NCBI RefSeq assembly: GCF_001583415.1
Contig: NZ_CP014475.1
Location: 806,001 to 870,000, forward strand
Direction: 5' to 3'
From: Mycolicibacterium phlei
GTDB taxonomy: Bacteria; Actinomycetota; Actinomycetes; Mycobacteriales; Mycobacteriaceae
Length of the DNA: 64,000 nt
Part shown: one piece after another, positions 1 through 9,346 of the stretch
How the letters are laid out: every line of letters begins with the position of its first letter
How positions within the stretch are numbered: position 1 is the first letter of the stretch
Translations under genes and position numbers: made by a program
The notes under the pieces: model-generated
Database searches by the model: none
What the model saw: only the letters and a program-made list of their open reading frames with translations
Told to the model about the DNA's origin: nothing

Positions 1-1
1 G

Positions 2-652
2 CCGGACCTGAACTGGGTTGGCCGCGTGCATAACTCGCTGCGCATCGACGAGTGGCCGTTCAACGCGGACAAGGGCGACTACGCACTGTTTCTGGGCCGC
101 TACGCCCCGTACAAGGGTGCGCACCTGGCGCTGGAGGCCGCCCACGCCGCGGGGGTCCCGCTGGTGCTGGCAGGTAAGTGCGACGAACCCGCCGAACAGG
201 CCTACTTCGAGCAGGAGGTCCGGCCCCGGCTGACCGCCGACGACCACGTCTTCGGCATGGCCGACGCCACCGACAAGCGCAAGCTGCTGGCCAACGCCCG
301 CTGCCTGCTGTTCCCGATCCAGTGGGAGGAGCCGTTCGGCATGGTCATGATCGAGGCGATGGCCTGCGGCACACCGGTTGTCGCGCTGCGCGGCGGCTCG
401 GTGCCCGAGGTCGTGGTCGACGGCGTCACCGGCGTCATCTGCGACTCGCCGGAGGAACTGCCCGCCGCCATCGACAAGGCCGCGACCCTGGAACCGGCCG
501 CGTGCCGCCGCCACGTCGCCGCGCACTTCGCGGTCGCGCAGTTCGGCTCCGGCTACGAGCGCATCTACCGCTCCGTGGTCGGCGCACCGCGCGAGGCGAT
601 CAGCCTGCGCCGCGTGATCGGGCCGCACACCTCCGAGCGGGCCAGCGCATGA
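2..652 (+). CDS. Glycosyltransferase family 4, C-terminal part (5' partial)
   Basis: The reading frame is open from base 2, so the N-terminal domain lies outside the window. About 216 residues remain and form the nucleotide-sugar-binding Rossmann half of a GT-B retaining glycosyltransferase. The family-4 hallmark EPFGMVMIEAMACGTPVV carries the E-x7-E motif that contacts the donor, followed by GGSVPEVVVDGVTG. Its stop codon overlaps the ATG of the debranching-type gene (ATGA), so the two are probably translated together and act in alpha-glucan or trehalose-type metabolism. The acceptor and donor cannot be read from this half. Confidence 0.85.
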   Translation, partial: PDLNWVGRVHNSLRIDEWPFNADKGDYALFLGRYAPYKGAHLALEAAHAAGVPLVLAGKCDEPAEQAYFEQEVRPRLTADDHVFGMADATDKRKLLANARCLLFPIQWEEPFGMVMIEAMACGTPVVALRGGSVPEVVVDGVTGVICDSPEELPAAIDKAATLEPAACRRHVAAHFAVAQFGSGYERIYRSVVGAPREAISLRRVIGPHTSERASA

Positions 653-2775
653 CCGCGCCGGCCCCGCTCAACAGTGGCGGTGCCACCGGGGTCGGATACG
701 GGGGCGACACGGTCACCCTGGTGGAGGGCGCCACCTTCTGCCTGTCCGACCGCTACGGCGACATCCACACCGGGCGCGCCCATGGGCTGTTCTACCGCGA
801 CGCCCGCGTGCTGTCCCGGTGGGAGCTGCGCGTCGACGGCCGCGAACCCGAGCCGCTGTCCGTCGAGACGCCCGAAGCGTTTGCCGCGCAGTTCATCTCA
901 CGGCGTACCCCGCGTAACGGGCTGGCCGACAGCACGCTGCTGGTGGTGCGGGAACGGCTGGTCGCCGACGGGATGCGCGAGACCATCTCGGTGCAGAACC
1001 TCGACACCGAGAGCACCGTGGTCACCCTGGAACTGCTCGTCGACGCGGACTTCGCCGACCTGTTCACGGTCAAGGAGGGCCGCCCCGTCGGCGGCGGCGC
1101 CGAGGCCACCGTCGTCGACGACGAGATGGTGCTGCTCGACCACGCCGACCACGTCCGCGGTGTGACCGTGCGGGCGTCCGGCGCGCCCACCACGCTGCCC
1201 GGCATGTTCACCTGGCGCATCGTGGTGCCCCCGCGGCAGCGCTGGCAGACCGAGATCCTGGTGCAGCCGACGTGGTCGAACCAGAGCGTGCAGAGCCGGT
1301 TCCGCAGCGGTGAGCACTTCGAGGCCAGCGCGCCCGCACAGAAGATGAAGGCCTGGCGCAACACCGCCACCAAGGTCGAACCGGAGCACCGCGGGCTGGC
1401 ACAGGTGTTGTACCGCACCGAAACCGACCTCGGCGCGCTGCTGATCCGCGACGACAGCGACAGCGGCCGGCCCTACGTCGCCGCCGGTGCCCCCTGGTAC
1501 ATGACGCTGTTCGGCCGCGACAGCCTGTTCACCGCGTGGATGGCGCTGCCGCTGGACACCGGGCTGTCCGTCGGCACCCTGCACCACCTCGCGGAGATGC
1601 AGGGCCGCCGTGTGGACCCGTTCACCGACGAGCAGCCCGGCCGGATCATGCACGAGATCCGCCGCGGCCCGGCCAGCACGGCCGCGCTCGGCGGCAGCGT
1701 CTACTACGGATCCGTCGACGCCACACCGCTTTTCGTGATGCTGCTGGCCGAGTGCTGGCGGTGGGGTGCCGACGAGGCGTTCGTCCGGTCGCTGCTGCCC
1801 GCCGCCGACGCCGCGCTGGACTGGGCGGTGCGCTACGGCGACCGTGACGGCGACGGGTTCATCGAGTACCAGCGCGCCACCGACCGCGGCCTGCTCAACC
1901 AGGGCTGGAAGGACAGCTTCGACGGCATCACGTTCGCCAGCGGTCGCGCCGCGGAGCCGCCGATCGCGCTGTGCGAGGTGCAGGGCTACCAGTACGCGGC
2001 GCTGCTGGCGCGCGCCGAGCTGGCCGAGGCGTTCGGTGAGCCGGCCACCGCGGCGCGGATGCGGGACCGCGCCGAGGCGCTGCGCAAGCGGTTCCACGAC
2101 GTGTTCTGGCTGGCCGACAAGGGCTGGTACGCGCTGGCGCTGGACGGCCACAAGAACCCGGTCGACTCGCTGACCAGCAATGTCGGCCACTGCTTGTGGA
2201 CCGGTATCGCCTCCGACGAGCACGCCGCGACGCTCGTCGAGCGGCTGGGTTCCGAGGAGATGGACTCCGGGTTCGGGCTGCGCACCCTGGCGTCGAACAT
2301 GGGCGCCTACAACCCGATGAGCTACCACAACGGGTCGGTGTGGCCGCACGACACCGCGCTCGTCGTCGCCGGCCTGATGCGCTACCGGCACATCCCGGGT
2401 GCGGTCGAGCTGGCCGAACGGCTGACCTGCGGGCTGCTCGACGCGGCGGCCGCGTTCGGCGGACGCCTGCCCGAGCTGTACTGCGGGTTCTCCCGCTCGG
2501 AGTTCCGGTCGCCGGTGCCGTACCCCACGTCGTGCTCGCCGCAGGCCTGGGCCAGCGCCGCGCCGCTGCTGCTGGTGCGCGCGTTCCTCGGGCTGGACCC
2601 GCACGTGCCCAGCAAGCGCATCGTGGTCTCGCCGCGGCTGCCGCGGGACTGGGGCCGGGTCTCGCTGACCGATCTGACCCTGGGCGACGTGACCGTGCAC
2701 ATCGAGGCCGAGGGCGTTTCGGTCAAGGTCCACGACGTTCCCGAGGACTGGGAGGTCGTCACCCCGGACGGCTGA
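649..2775 (+). CDS. Glycogen debranching-type amylo-alpha-1,6-glucosidase
   Basis: Protein of 708 residues starting at an ATG that overlaps the previous stop. The first 250 or so residues resemble the GDE_N_bis beta-sandwich (GDTVTLVEGATFCLSDRYGDI near the N-terminus). The rest is an (alpha/alpha)6 barrel as in amylo-alpha-1,6-glucosidase and GH15/GH63-like enzymes, with GRDSLFTAWMALPL, an acidic DRDGDGFIEYQR segment and LNQGWKDSFDGI, where family catalytic acids lie. Bacterial members are often annotated as glycogen-debranching enzymes but substrates vary. Pairing with a family-4 glycosyltransferase is in keeping with alpha-glucan turnover. No signal peptide is visible, so it is presumably cytosolic. 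Confidence 0.85.
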   Translation: MTAPAPLNSGGATGVGYGGDTVTLVEGATFCLSDRYGDIHTGRAHGLFYRDARVLSRWELRVDGREPEPLSVETPEAFAAQFISRRTPRNGLADSTLLVVRERLVADGMRETISVQNLDTESTVVTLELLVDADFADLFTVKEGRPVGGGAEATVVDDEMVLLDHADHVRGVTVRASGAPTTLPGMFTWRIVVPPRQRWQTEILVQPTWSNQSVQSRFRSGEHFEASAPAQKMKAWRNTATKVEPEHRGLAQVLYRTETDLGALLIRDDSDSGRPYVAAGAPWYMTLFGRDSLFTAWMALPLDTGLSVGTLHHLAEMQGRRVDPFTDEQPGRIMHEIRRGPASTAALGGSVYYGSVDATPLFVMLLAECWRWGADEAFVRSLLPAADAALDWAVRYGDRDGDGFIEYQRATDRGLLNQGWKDSFDGITFASGRAAEPPIALCEVQGYQYAALLARAELAEAFGEPATAARMRDRAEALRKRFHDVFWLADKGWYALALDGHKNPVDSLTSNVGHCLWTGIASDEHAATLVERLGSEEMDSGFGLRTLASNMGAYNPMSYHNGSVWPHDTALVVAGLMRYRHIPGAVELAERLTCGLLDAAAAFGGRLPELYCGFSRSEFRSPVPYPTSCSPQAWASAAPLLLVRAFLGLDPHVPSKRIVVSPRLPRDWGRVSLTDLTLGDVTVHIEAEGVSVKVHDVPEDWEVVTPDG

Positions 2776-2802
2776 CCGGCGCCCGGTCGTTAGGCTGGCG
2801 GC

Positions 2803-3537
2803 ATGATTGGTGTGACCCGCGACGGCAACGTGCTCACCCTGGAGATGCAGCGCGCCGAACGCCGTAACGCCCTGAACGTCGCCCTGGTCGACGCCCTGCG
2901 CGAGGAGGTGGAGCGCGCCGCCTCCGAGGACGTCCGGGCCATCGTGCTGACCGGGGCGGGCTCGGTGTTCAGCTCGGGCGCCGACCTGACCGACCCGTCC
3001 GGGATGGCCGAGCAGCTGCCCGAGAAGGCCAAGGACCTCAACCTCGCCATCGACCGGGCGCCGATGCCGGTGATCGGCGCGATCAACGGCCCCGCCATCG
3101 GCGCCGGCGTCATCCTCGCGATGATCTGCGACCTGCGGGTCGTCGCACCCAACGCCTACTTCCAGTTCCCGATCGCGAAATATGGTCTGGCGCTGGACAA
3201 CTGGAGTATCCGCCGATTGACATCGCTGGTCGGTGCGGGGCGGGCCCGCGGCATGCTGCTGGCCGCCGAGAAGCTCACCTCCGACGTCGCGCTGCAGACC
3301 GGGATGGCCAACCGCATCGGCACGCTGGCCGACGCGCAGGCGTGGGCCGCCGAGATCGCCGGCTACGCGCCGCTGTCCCTGCAGCACAGCAAGCGGGTGC
3401 TCAACGACGACGGCGCTTACGAGGATCCGTGGCCCAACCACCAGGAGATGTTCGACCGGGCCTGGAAGAGCCAGGACGTCATCGAGGCGCAGGTCGCGCG
3501 CATCGAGAAACGACCGCCGAAGTTCAAGGGCGCCTGA
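2803..3537 (+). CDS. echA6: EchA6-type enoyl-CoA hydratase family protein, catalytic glutamates absent
   Basis: A 244-residue crotonase-fold protein, the length expected of EchA6 (Rv0905). The oxyanion-hole region [11 protein letters not shown] and the [14 protein letters not shown] helix are recognisable. At the two positions where hydratases carry catalytic Glu (GGGCE-LAMMCD and QPE-ILLG), this protein has Ile104 and Ile124. Loss of both residues agrees with published work on M. tuberculosis EchA6, which binds long-chain acyl-CoA and feeds the mycolic-acid pathway without hydratase activity. The downstream order (MBL-fold protein, serine hydrolase, ctpE) supports the assignment. The next gene's ATG overlaps its TGA. 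Confidence 0.85.
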   Translation: MIGVTRDGNVLTLEMQRAERRNALNVALVDALREEVERAASEDVRAIVLTGAGSVFSSGADLTDPSGMAEQLPEKAKDLNLAIDRAPMPVIGAINGPAIGAGVILAMICDLRVVAPNAYFQFPIAKYGLALDNWSIRRLTSLVGAGRARGMLLAAEKLTSDVALQTGMANRIGTLADAQAWAAEIAGYAPLSLQHSKRVLNDDGAYEDPWPNHQEMFDRAWKSQDVIEAQVARIEKRPPKFKGA

Positions 3538-4646
3538 TGCTGCGCGGCGCGCTGCGCATCGGCTTCGGCACGGCGTCACTGCTGGCCGGGGGCTGGGTGC
3601 TGCGCGCGCTGCGAGGCACGCCCGCCGCGCTGGGGGCGACCCCGGCCGAGATCGAATCGGTGGCCCGGCACTCGCCGAACTACCGCGACGGCGTGTTCCA
3701 CAACCTGGAGCCGGCGTCGGTGCTGAGCATCGAGGCCGAACAGCAGCGGGTGCTGCTGCGCGAGCTGATCGGTTCCCGCGACGTCACCCGGCCGCGTGCC
3801 CCGATCCCCGTCGTGCCCCCGGAGCCCGCCGCCGCGGGGGAGGCGTCGGTGTGCTGGTTCGGTCACTCCTCGGCGCTGATCGAGGTCGACGGCTACCGGG
3901 TGCTCGCCGACCCGGTGTGGAGCAGGCGGTGCTCACCGTCGCAGACCGTCGGGCCCGAACGCATGCACGAGGTGCCCGCCCCGCTGGAGGCGCTGGCCGC
4001 CGTCGACGCGATCGTGATCAGCCACGACCACTACGACCACCTCGACATGGACACCGTCGTCGCGCTGGCGCGCACCCAGCGGGCCCCGTTCGTGGTGCCG
4101 CTGGGCATCGGGGCGCACCTGCGCAAGTGGGGCATCCCGACGAGCCGGATCGTCGAGCTGGACTGGCACGAGGGCCACACCATCGGCGAGCTCACCCTGG
4201 TCTGCACCCCGGCCCGGCACTTCTCCGGCCGGCTGTTCACCCGCAACACCACGCTGTGGGCGTCGTGGGTGATCCTCGGTCCCCGGCACCGCGCGTACTT
4301 CGGCGGCGACACCGGCTACACCAAGAGCTTCGCCCAGATCGGCGCCGACCACGGGCCGTTCGACCTGACGCTGCTGCCGATCGGTGCCTACCACCCGGCC
4401 TGGCCCGACATCCACATGAACCCCGAGGAGGCGGTGCGGGCCCATCTCGACGTCGCCGACGCCGGCCGCGGCCTGCTGGTGCCGATCCACTGGGCCACAT
4501 TCCGGCTCGCCCCGCACCCGTGGTCCGAACCCGTCGAACGGCTGCTGCGCGCCGCCGACGCGGAGAAGGTGCAGGTGACTGTGCCCAGGCCCGGCCAGCG
4601 GGTGGCACCGGACGCGCCGCCGTCCGAGCCGTGGTGGCGGCTCTGA
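3537..4646 (+). CDS. Metallo-beta-lactamase-fold hydrolase (Rv0906-like)
   Basis: A 369-residue protein starting at the ATG overlapping the echA6 stop. It carries the zinc-binding HDHYDHLD motif (H-x-H-x-D-H), then ARHFSGR, GGDTGYT and PIHWATF, which supply the remaining His and Asp ligands. The overall pattern is that of the UlaG / NAPE-phospholipase-D branch of the MBL fold. The N-terminus has a hydrophobic stretch (GFGTASLLAGGWVL) that may anchor it at the membrane. The M. tuberculosis counterpart in the same position is Rv0906. The substrate is unknown; a lipid phosphodiester is plausible for this branch. Confidence 0.8.
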   Translation: MLRGALRIGFGTASLLAGGWVLRALRGTPAALGATPAEIESVARHSPNYRDGVFHNLEPASVLSIEAEQQRVLLRELIGSRDVTRPRAPIPVVPPEPAAAGEASVCWFGHSSALIEVDGYRVLADPVWSRRCSPSQTVGPERMHEVPAPLEALAAVDAIVISHDHYDHLDMDTVVALARTQRAPFVVPLGIGAHLRKWGIPTSRIVELDWHEGHTIGELTLVCTPARHFSGRLFTRNTTLWASWVILGPRHRAYFGGDTGYTKSFAQIGADHGPFDLTLLPIGAYHPAWPDIHMNPEEAVRAHLDVADAGRGLLVPIHWATFRLAPHPWSEPVERLLRAADAEKVQVTVPRPGQRVAPDAPPSEPWWRL

Positions 4647-4673
4647 CAGGGCGGGCAGGTTACCGTTCACGTC

Positions 4674-6257
4674 ATGAACGCACTGGTCAGACTCGTCGTC
4701 GCCGCCGGATTGCTGCTCGTCGCCGGGTGCGGCGCCGAGTCCGCGGACCCCGCACCGTCCACCAGTGCCCGGCCGGACAGTGCCGGATCGGAGGTGCCGC
4801 CGCCGCTGGTGCCCGCGATGCCGCTGCCCGACGACGCCGTCGACAGGGCGGTGGCTCAGCTCGACGGGCTGGCCGAGGACCTGATGGACAGGTCCGGTAT
4901 CCCGGGCATGGCCGTGGCGGTGGTGCACGGCGGGAAGACGGTGTACGCCAAGGGGTTCGGCGTCAAAGACATCCGCACCGGGGAGCCGGTCGACGCCGAC
5001 ACCGTGTTCCAGCTGGCGTCGGTGTCGAAGTCGGTGACCGCCACGGTGGTGGCCCAGCAGGTGGGGGAGAAGGTCGTCGACTGGGACACCCGGATAGTCG
5101 AGAAGCTGCCGTGGTTCGCGCTGGCGGACCCGGCCGTCACCCAGATGGTCACCGTCGCCGACATGCTGTCGCACCGCTCCGGCCTGCCCGATCACGCAGG
5201 CGACACGCTCGAGGACCTCGGCTACGACCGCCGCCACGTGCTCGAGAAGCTGCGCGAGCTGCCGCTGTCGCCGTTCCGGATCACCTACGAGTACACCAAC
5301 TTCGGGTTCACCGCCGGTGCTGAAGCGGTGGCCGTCGCCGCGGGTAAGCCGTGGGAGACGCTGGCCGAGGACGTGCTGTTCAAGCCGCTGGGCATGGGTG
5401 CGACGAGCTTCCGGCTGGCCGACTTCCAGGCCCGGCCCAACCGCGCCGTCGGCCACATCAACATCGACGGGCGCTACGAACCGCGGTATCTGCGCGAGCC
5501 CGACGCCCAGTCCCCGGCGGCCGGGGTCAGCTCGTCGGTGAACGACATGACGCGCTGGCTGGCGATGGTGCTGGCCGACGGCGAGCACGAGGGCCGCCGG
5601 CTGATCGACCCGGAGGCGCTGCTGCCCGCGGTGTCCCCACAGATCGTGGCCTCGAAGCCCTCGGAACCGGCGATGCGCGCCGGGTTCTACGGGTACGGCT
5701 TCAATGTCGGCGTCACCTCCGGCGCCCGCACCGAGATCAGCCACTCCGGGGCCTTCGAACTCGGCACCGGCACCAACTTCGTGATCCTGCCGTCGGCCGA
5801 CGTGGCGATCATCGCGCTGACCAACGCCACCCCGTCCGGGGTGCCGGAGACGCTGACCGCGCAGTTCGCCGACCTGGTGCAGTTCGGCGAGATCCGCGAG
5901 GACTGGTACAACCTCTACCGCCCGCTGTTCGAGGAGATGGAGAAGCCGATGGGCTCGCTGGTCGGCAAGGAGCCGCCCGCCGACCCCGCACCGGCCGCAC
6001 CGCTGGCGAGCTACGTCGGCACCTACGCCAACGACTACTGGGGCCCGGCCAGGGTGACCGAGCGCGACGGACAGCTGCGGCTCGCCATGGGCACGAAACT
6101 GGATGTGCCGCTGACACATTGGGACGGAAACACGTTCACGTTCGAGTTGATCACCGAGAACGCGCCCCCGGGCACGATCTCCACCGCGGTGTTCGACGGA
6201 AACCGGCTCACGCTGGAGTATTTCGACACGTTCGAGAAGGGGACGTTCGTCAAGTGA
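4674..6257 (+). CDS. Beta-lactamase-family serine hydrolase lipoprotein (Rv0907-like)
   Basis: A 527-residue exported protein. The signal peptide ends in the lipobox LVAGC, giving an acylated Cys19. The class C beta-lactamase / DD-peptidase fold shows the nucleophile motif SVSK (S-x-x-K) in LASVSKSVT and the YTN triad in [10 protein letters not shown]-terminal domain of about 100 residues beginning near [13 protein letters not shown] resembles the beta-barrel often attached to these hydrolases. It stands where Rv0907 stands in M. tuberculosis and its stop overlaps the GTG start of ctpE (GTGA). Probable role: hydrolysis of a cell-envelope ester or peptide; true beta-lactamase activity is uncertain. 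Confidence 0.82.
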   Translation: MNALVRLVVAAGLLLVAGCGAESADPAPSTSARPDSAGSEVPPPLVPAMPLPDDAVDRAVAQLDGLAEDLMDRSGIPGMAVAVVHGGKTVYAKGFGVKDIRTGEPVDADTVFQLASVSKSVTATVVAQQVGEKVVDWDTRIVEKLPWFALADPAVTQMVTVADMLSHRSGLPDHAGDTLEDLGYDRRHVLEKLRELPLSPFRITYEYTNFGFTAGAEAVAVAAGKPWETLAEDVLFKPLGMGATSFRLADFQARPNRAVGHINIDGRYEPRYLREPDAQSPAAGVSSSVNDMTRWLAMVLADGEHEGRRLIDPEALLPAVSPQIVASKPSEPAMRAGFYGYGFNVGVTSGARTEISHSGAFELGTGTNFVILPSADVAIIALTNATPSGVPETLTAQFADLVQFGEIREDWYNLYRPLFEEMEKPMGSLVGKEPPADPAPAAPLASYVGTYANDYWGPARVTERDGQLRLAMGTKLDVPLTHWDGNTFTFELITENAPPGTISTAVFDGNRLTLEYFDTFEKGTFVK

Positions 6258-8644
6258 CCACCACGCCGGAAACCACCGCTGCTGGCCTCAGCGACGCCGA
6301 AGTCGCCGAGCGGGTAGCGGCGGGTAAGACCAACGACGTCCCGACGCGTGCGGCGCGCAGTGTGTCGGACATCGTGCGCGCCAACGTGTTCACCCGGATC
6401 AACGCGATCCTCGGGGTGCTGTTGATCATCGTGCTATCCACCGGTTCGGTGATCAACGGCGCGTTCGGTCTGCTGATCATCGCCAACAGCGCGATCGGCA
6501 TCATCCAGGAGCTGCGGGCCAAGCGGACACTGGACAAGCTGGCGATCGTCGGGCAGACGAAACCGTTGGTGCGCAGGCAGTCCGGCACCCGGGCGGTGCT
6601 GCCCAACGAGGTGGTGCTCGACGACATCATCGAGATCGGGCCGGGCGACCAGATCGTCGTCGACGGCGAGATCGTCGAGGAGGCCAACCTCGAGGTCGAC
6701 GAGTCGCTGCTCACCGGTGAGGCCGATCCGATCGCGAAAGACCCCGGCGATCAGGTGATGTCGGGCAGCTTCGTGGTCGCGGGCACCGGCGCCTACCGGG
6801 CGACGAAGGTGGGCCGCGAGGCGTACGCGGCGCGGCTCGCCGAGGAGGCCAGCAAGTTCACCCTGGTCAACTCCGAACTGCGCAGCGGCATCAACAAGAT
6901 CCTGCAGTTCATCACGTACCTGCTGATCCCGGCGGGGCTGCTGATCATCTACACCCAACTGTTCACCACCGACGCCGGCTGGCGCGAGTCGGTGCTGCGG
7001 ATGGTCGGCGCGCTGGTGCCGATGGTGCCCGAGGGTCTGGTGCTGATGACGTCGATCGCGTTCGCGGTCGGGGTGATCCGGCTGGGCCGGCGGCAGTGTC
7101 TGGTCAACGAGCTGCCGGCGATCGAGGGGCTGGCCCGCGTCGACGTGGTGTGCGCCGACAAGACCGGCACGCTGACCGAGAACGGGATGCGGGTGAGCGA
7201 CCTGATCCGGCTCGACGAGACCGCCGACGTCGTCAACGTGCTGGCCCAGCTGGCGGCCGACGATCCGCGGCCCAACGCCTCGATGCAGGCGATCGCGGAG
7301 GCCTACCGGGTGCCGCCGGGCTGGACGGCGACCGCGGTGGCACCGTTCAAGTCGGCGACCAAGTGGAGCGGGGTGTCCTACGGCGAGCACGGCAACTGGG
7401 TGATCGGCGCCCCGGATGTGTTGTGCGAACCGGGTTCTCCGATCGCCGAGCAGGCCGAGGAGATCGGCGCCAAGGGGCTGCGGGTGCTGCTGCTGGGCCG
7501 CAGCGACCTGTCGGTGGACGACGCCGCCGCGCCGGGCCGGGTGACGCCTGCGGCGCTGGTGGTGCTCGAACAGCGGATCCGGCCCGACGCCCGCGACACC
7601 CTCGAATACTTTGCCTCCCAGGACGTGTCGATCAAGGTCATCTCCGGTGACAACGCGGTGTCGGTGGGTGCGGTGGCCGGCTCGCTGGGGCTGCACGGCG
7701 AGACGATGGACGCCCGCCAGTTGCCGGACGACATCGAGAAGCTGGCCGAGACCATGGAGGAGTGCACGACGTTCGGCCGGGTGCGCCCGGACCAGAAGCG
7801 GGCGATGGTGCACGCGCTGCAGTCACACGGGCACACGGTCGCGATGACCGGTGACGGCGTCAACGATGTGCTGGCGCTCAAGGACGCCGACATCGGTGTG
7901 GCGATGGGGGCGGGCAGCTCGGCGTCGCGGGCGGTGGCGCAGATCGTGCTGCTGGACAACAAGTTCGCCACGCTGCCCTACGTGGTGGGCGAGGGCCGCC
8001 GGGTGATCGGCAACATCGAGCGGGTCTCCAACCTGTTCCTGACCAAGACGGTGTACTCGGTGCTGCTGGCGATCCTGGTCGGGCTGGCGGGCCTGGCGTC
8101 GAAGATCTTCGGCACCGACCCGCTGCTGTTCCCGTTCCAGCCGATCCACGTGACGATCGCGGCCTGGTTCACGATCGGCATCCCGGCGTTCATCCTGTCG
8201 CTGGCGCCCAACAACGAGCGCGCCAAACCCGGGTTCGTGCGCCGGGTGATGACGTCGGCGCTGCCGTCGGGCCTGGTGGTCGGGATCGCGACGTTCACCT
8301 CGTACCTGGTCGCCTACCAGGGCCGCAACGCCAGCCCGGTCGAGCAGACGCAGGCGTCGACGGCGGCGCTGATCACCCTGCTGGTGTCGGCGGTGTGGGT
8401 GCTGGCCGTGGTGGCCCGCCCGTACCAGTGGTGGCGGGTGGCGCTGGTCGCGGTCTCCGGGCTGGCCTATGTGGTGATCTTCTCGATCCCGCTGGCGCAG
8501 GAGCTGTTCATGCTGGACATCTCGAATGTGAGGACGACCACGATCGCGCTGCTGATCGGCCTGGTCGGAGCGGCCGCGATCGAGGTGCTCTGGTGGGTCG
8601 AGGGGGCGGTCCTCGGCGAACGCCGGCGGCTGTGGCGGGAGTAG
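6254..8644 (+). CDS. ctpE: P-type cation-transporting ATPase CtpE
   Basis: A 796-residue P-type ATPase (the M. tuberculosis CtpE is about the same length). The phosphorylated aspartate is D302 in [10 protein letters not shown]. The ion-site helix has P259 in VPEGL, and the hinge motif [15 protein letters not shown] follows later. Membrane segments flank these motifs, including a C-terminal group of several helices. The GTG start overlaps the upstream stop. CtpE has been reported to mediate calcium uptake in M. smegmatis, so a calcium role is the best guess. The N-terminus lacks a heavy-metal-binding CxxC domain, which argues against a copper or zinc pump. Confidence 0.9.
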   Translation: MTTTPETTAAGLSDAEVAERVAAGKTNDVPTRAARSVSDIVRANVFTRINAILGVLLIIVLSTGSVINGAFGLLIIANSAIGIIQELRAKRTLDKLAIVGQTKPLVRRQSGTRAVLPNEVVLDDIIEIGPGDQIVVDGEIVEEANLEVDESLLTGEADPIAKDPGDQVMSGSFVVAGTGAYRATKVGREAYAARLAEEASKFTLVNSELRSGINKILQFITYLLIPAGLLIIYTQLFTTDAGWRESVLRMVGALVPMVPEGLVLMTSIAFAVGVIRLGRRQCLVNELPAIEGLARVDVVCADKTGTLTENGMRVSDLIRLDETADVVNVLAQLAADDPRPNASMQAIAEAYRVPPGWTATAVAPFKSATKWSGVSYGEHGNWVIGAPDVLCEPGSPIAEQAEEIGAKGLRVLLLGRSDLSVDDAAAPGRVTPAALVVLEQRIRPDARDTLEYFASQDVSIKVISGDNAVSVGAVAGSLGLHGETMDARQLPDDIEKLAETMEECTTFGRVRPDQKRAMVHALQSHGHTVAMTGDGVNDVLALKDADIGVAMGAGSSASRAVAQIVLLDNKFATLPYVVGEGRRVIGNIERVSNLFLTKTVYSVLLAILVGLAGLASKIFGTDPLLFPFQPIHVTIAAWFTIGIPAFILSLAPNNERAKPGFVRRVMTSALPSGLVVGIATFTSYLVAYQGRNASPVEQTQASTAALITLLVSAVWVLAVVARPYQWWRVALVAVSGLAYVVIFSIPLAQELFMLDISNVRTTTIALLIGLVGAAAIEVLWWVEGAVLGERRRLWRE

Positions 8645-8654
8645 GGTAAGGCCC

Positions 8655-8861
8655 ATGTCATTCCTCGATAAGGCGAAGGACCTGCTGGCCAAGAACGCCG
8701 ACAAGGTCGAGACGGTGATCGAGAAGGCCGGCGACATCGTCGACGAGAAGACCGAGGGCAAATTCGCCCAGCACGTCGACAAGGTCCAGGAAGCCGCCAA
8801 GAACGCCGCCAAGAACTACGTAGAGAACCTCGACAACACCGAGAACAACCCGCAGAGCTGA
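8655..8861 (+). CDS. MT0933/Rv0909-type antitoxin
   Basis: A 68-residue, highly charged helical protein (SFLDKAKDLLAKNADKVE...), of the MT0933-like antitoxin family that includes Rv0909. It begins 10 bases after the ctpE stop and ends 2 bases before the next start, so the two small genes form a tight pair. Rv0909/Rv0910 has been described as a toxin-antitoxin module in M. tuberculosis. Low-complexity Lys/Ala/Asp helices are typical of the family and no DNA-binding motif is obvious. The assignment rests on sequence pattern plus conserved position behind ctpE. Confidence 0.75.
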   Translation: MSFLDKAKDLLAKNADKVETVIEKAGDIVDEKTEGKFAQHVDKVQEAAKNAAKNYVENLDNTENNPQS

Positions 8862-8863
8862 CT

Positions 8864-9301
8864 ATGGCCAAACTCTCCGTCTCCGTCGACGTCCCGCTGA
8901 CGCCGGAGCAGGCGTGGGCGTCCGCCTCTGACCTCTCGCGCTACAAGGAGTGGCTGTCCATCCACCGGGTGTGGCGCAGCAAGCTGCCCGAGACGCTGGA
9001 GAAGGGCACGACCCTGGAGTCCATCGTCGAGGTCATGGGCATGCCGAACCGGATCAAGTGGACCATCGTGCACTACCGTCCGCCGGAGTCGATGACGCTC
9101 AACGGCAACGGTGTCGGCGGTGTGAAGGTCAAGCTGATCGGCAAGGTGAAACCGGCAGCCGAGGGCTCGACCGTCCAGTTCGACATCCATCTCGGCGGGC
9201 CCGCACTGTTCGGACCGATCGGGATGGTGGTCGCCGGCGCACTGCGCGGCGATATCCAGGAGTCGCTGAACCGCTTCAAGTCGGTTTTCGCTCCCGCCTA
9301 G
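8864..9301 (+). CDS. SRPBCC-fold protein, Rv0910-type putative toxin
   Basis: A 145-residue protein of the SRPBCC/START-like fold: SVSVDVPLTPEQAWASASDLSRY at the N-terminus, a beta-rich core (TLESIVEVMGMPNRIKW) and a long C-terminal helix. It lies 2 bases after the Rv0909-type antitoxin gene, matching the Rv0909-Rv0910 arrangement. Rv0910 has been reported as the toxin of this pair, although the fold more generally binds hydrophobic ligands. The transcript is closed by a hairpin just after the stop codon. Whether it is toxic here cannot be judged from sequence. Confidence 0.72.
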   Translation: MAKLSVSVDVPLTPEQAWASASDLSRYKEWLSIHRVWRSKLPETLEKGTTLESIVEVMGMPNRIKWTIVHYRPPESMTLNGNGVGGVKVKLIGKVKPAAEGSTVQFDIHLGGPALFGPIGMVVAGALRGDIQESLNRFKSVFAPA

Positions 9302-9317
9302 TACTTTCGGCAGGCAG

Positions 9318-9346
9318 CCCCCACCCACTCAGAAGGGTGGGGGTTT
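9318..9346 (+). terminator. Hairpin terminator after the toxin-antitoxin pair
   Basis: Arms CCCCCACCC (9318-9326) and GGGTGGGGG (9335-9343) pair perfectly around an 8-base loop and are followed by TTTG. It lies 17 bases after the Rv0910-type stop. The stop codon of the convergent DUF222 gene (9329-9331) sits in the loop, so the same hairpin may end both transcripts. Confidence 0.7.

Noticed and set aside
898-3579. Long open frame on the minus strand across the debranching and echA6 genes
   Set aside because: Arg/Ala/Gly/His-rich composition and no domain; it mirrors real genes on the plus strand, a common effect in high-G+C DNA.
3933-6119. Minus-strand open frame of 728 codons opposite the MBL-fold and serine hydrolase genes
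   Set aside because: Its composition is that of an antisense shadow and the plus-strand genes have clear motifs.
6434-7813. Minus-strand open frame opposite ctpE
   Set aside because: No recognisable motif; ctpE on the other strand is complete.
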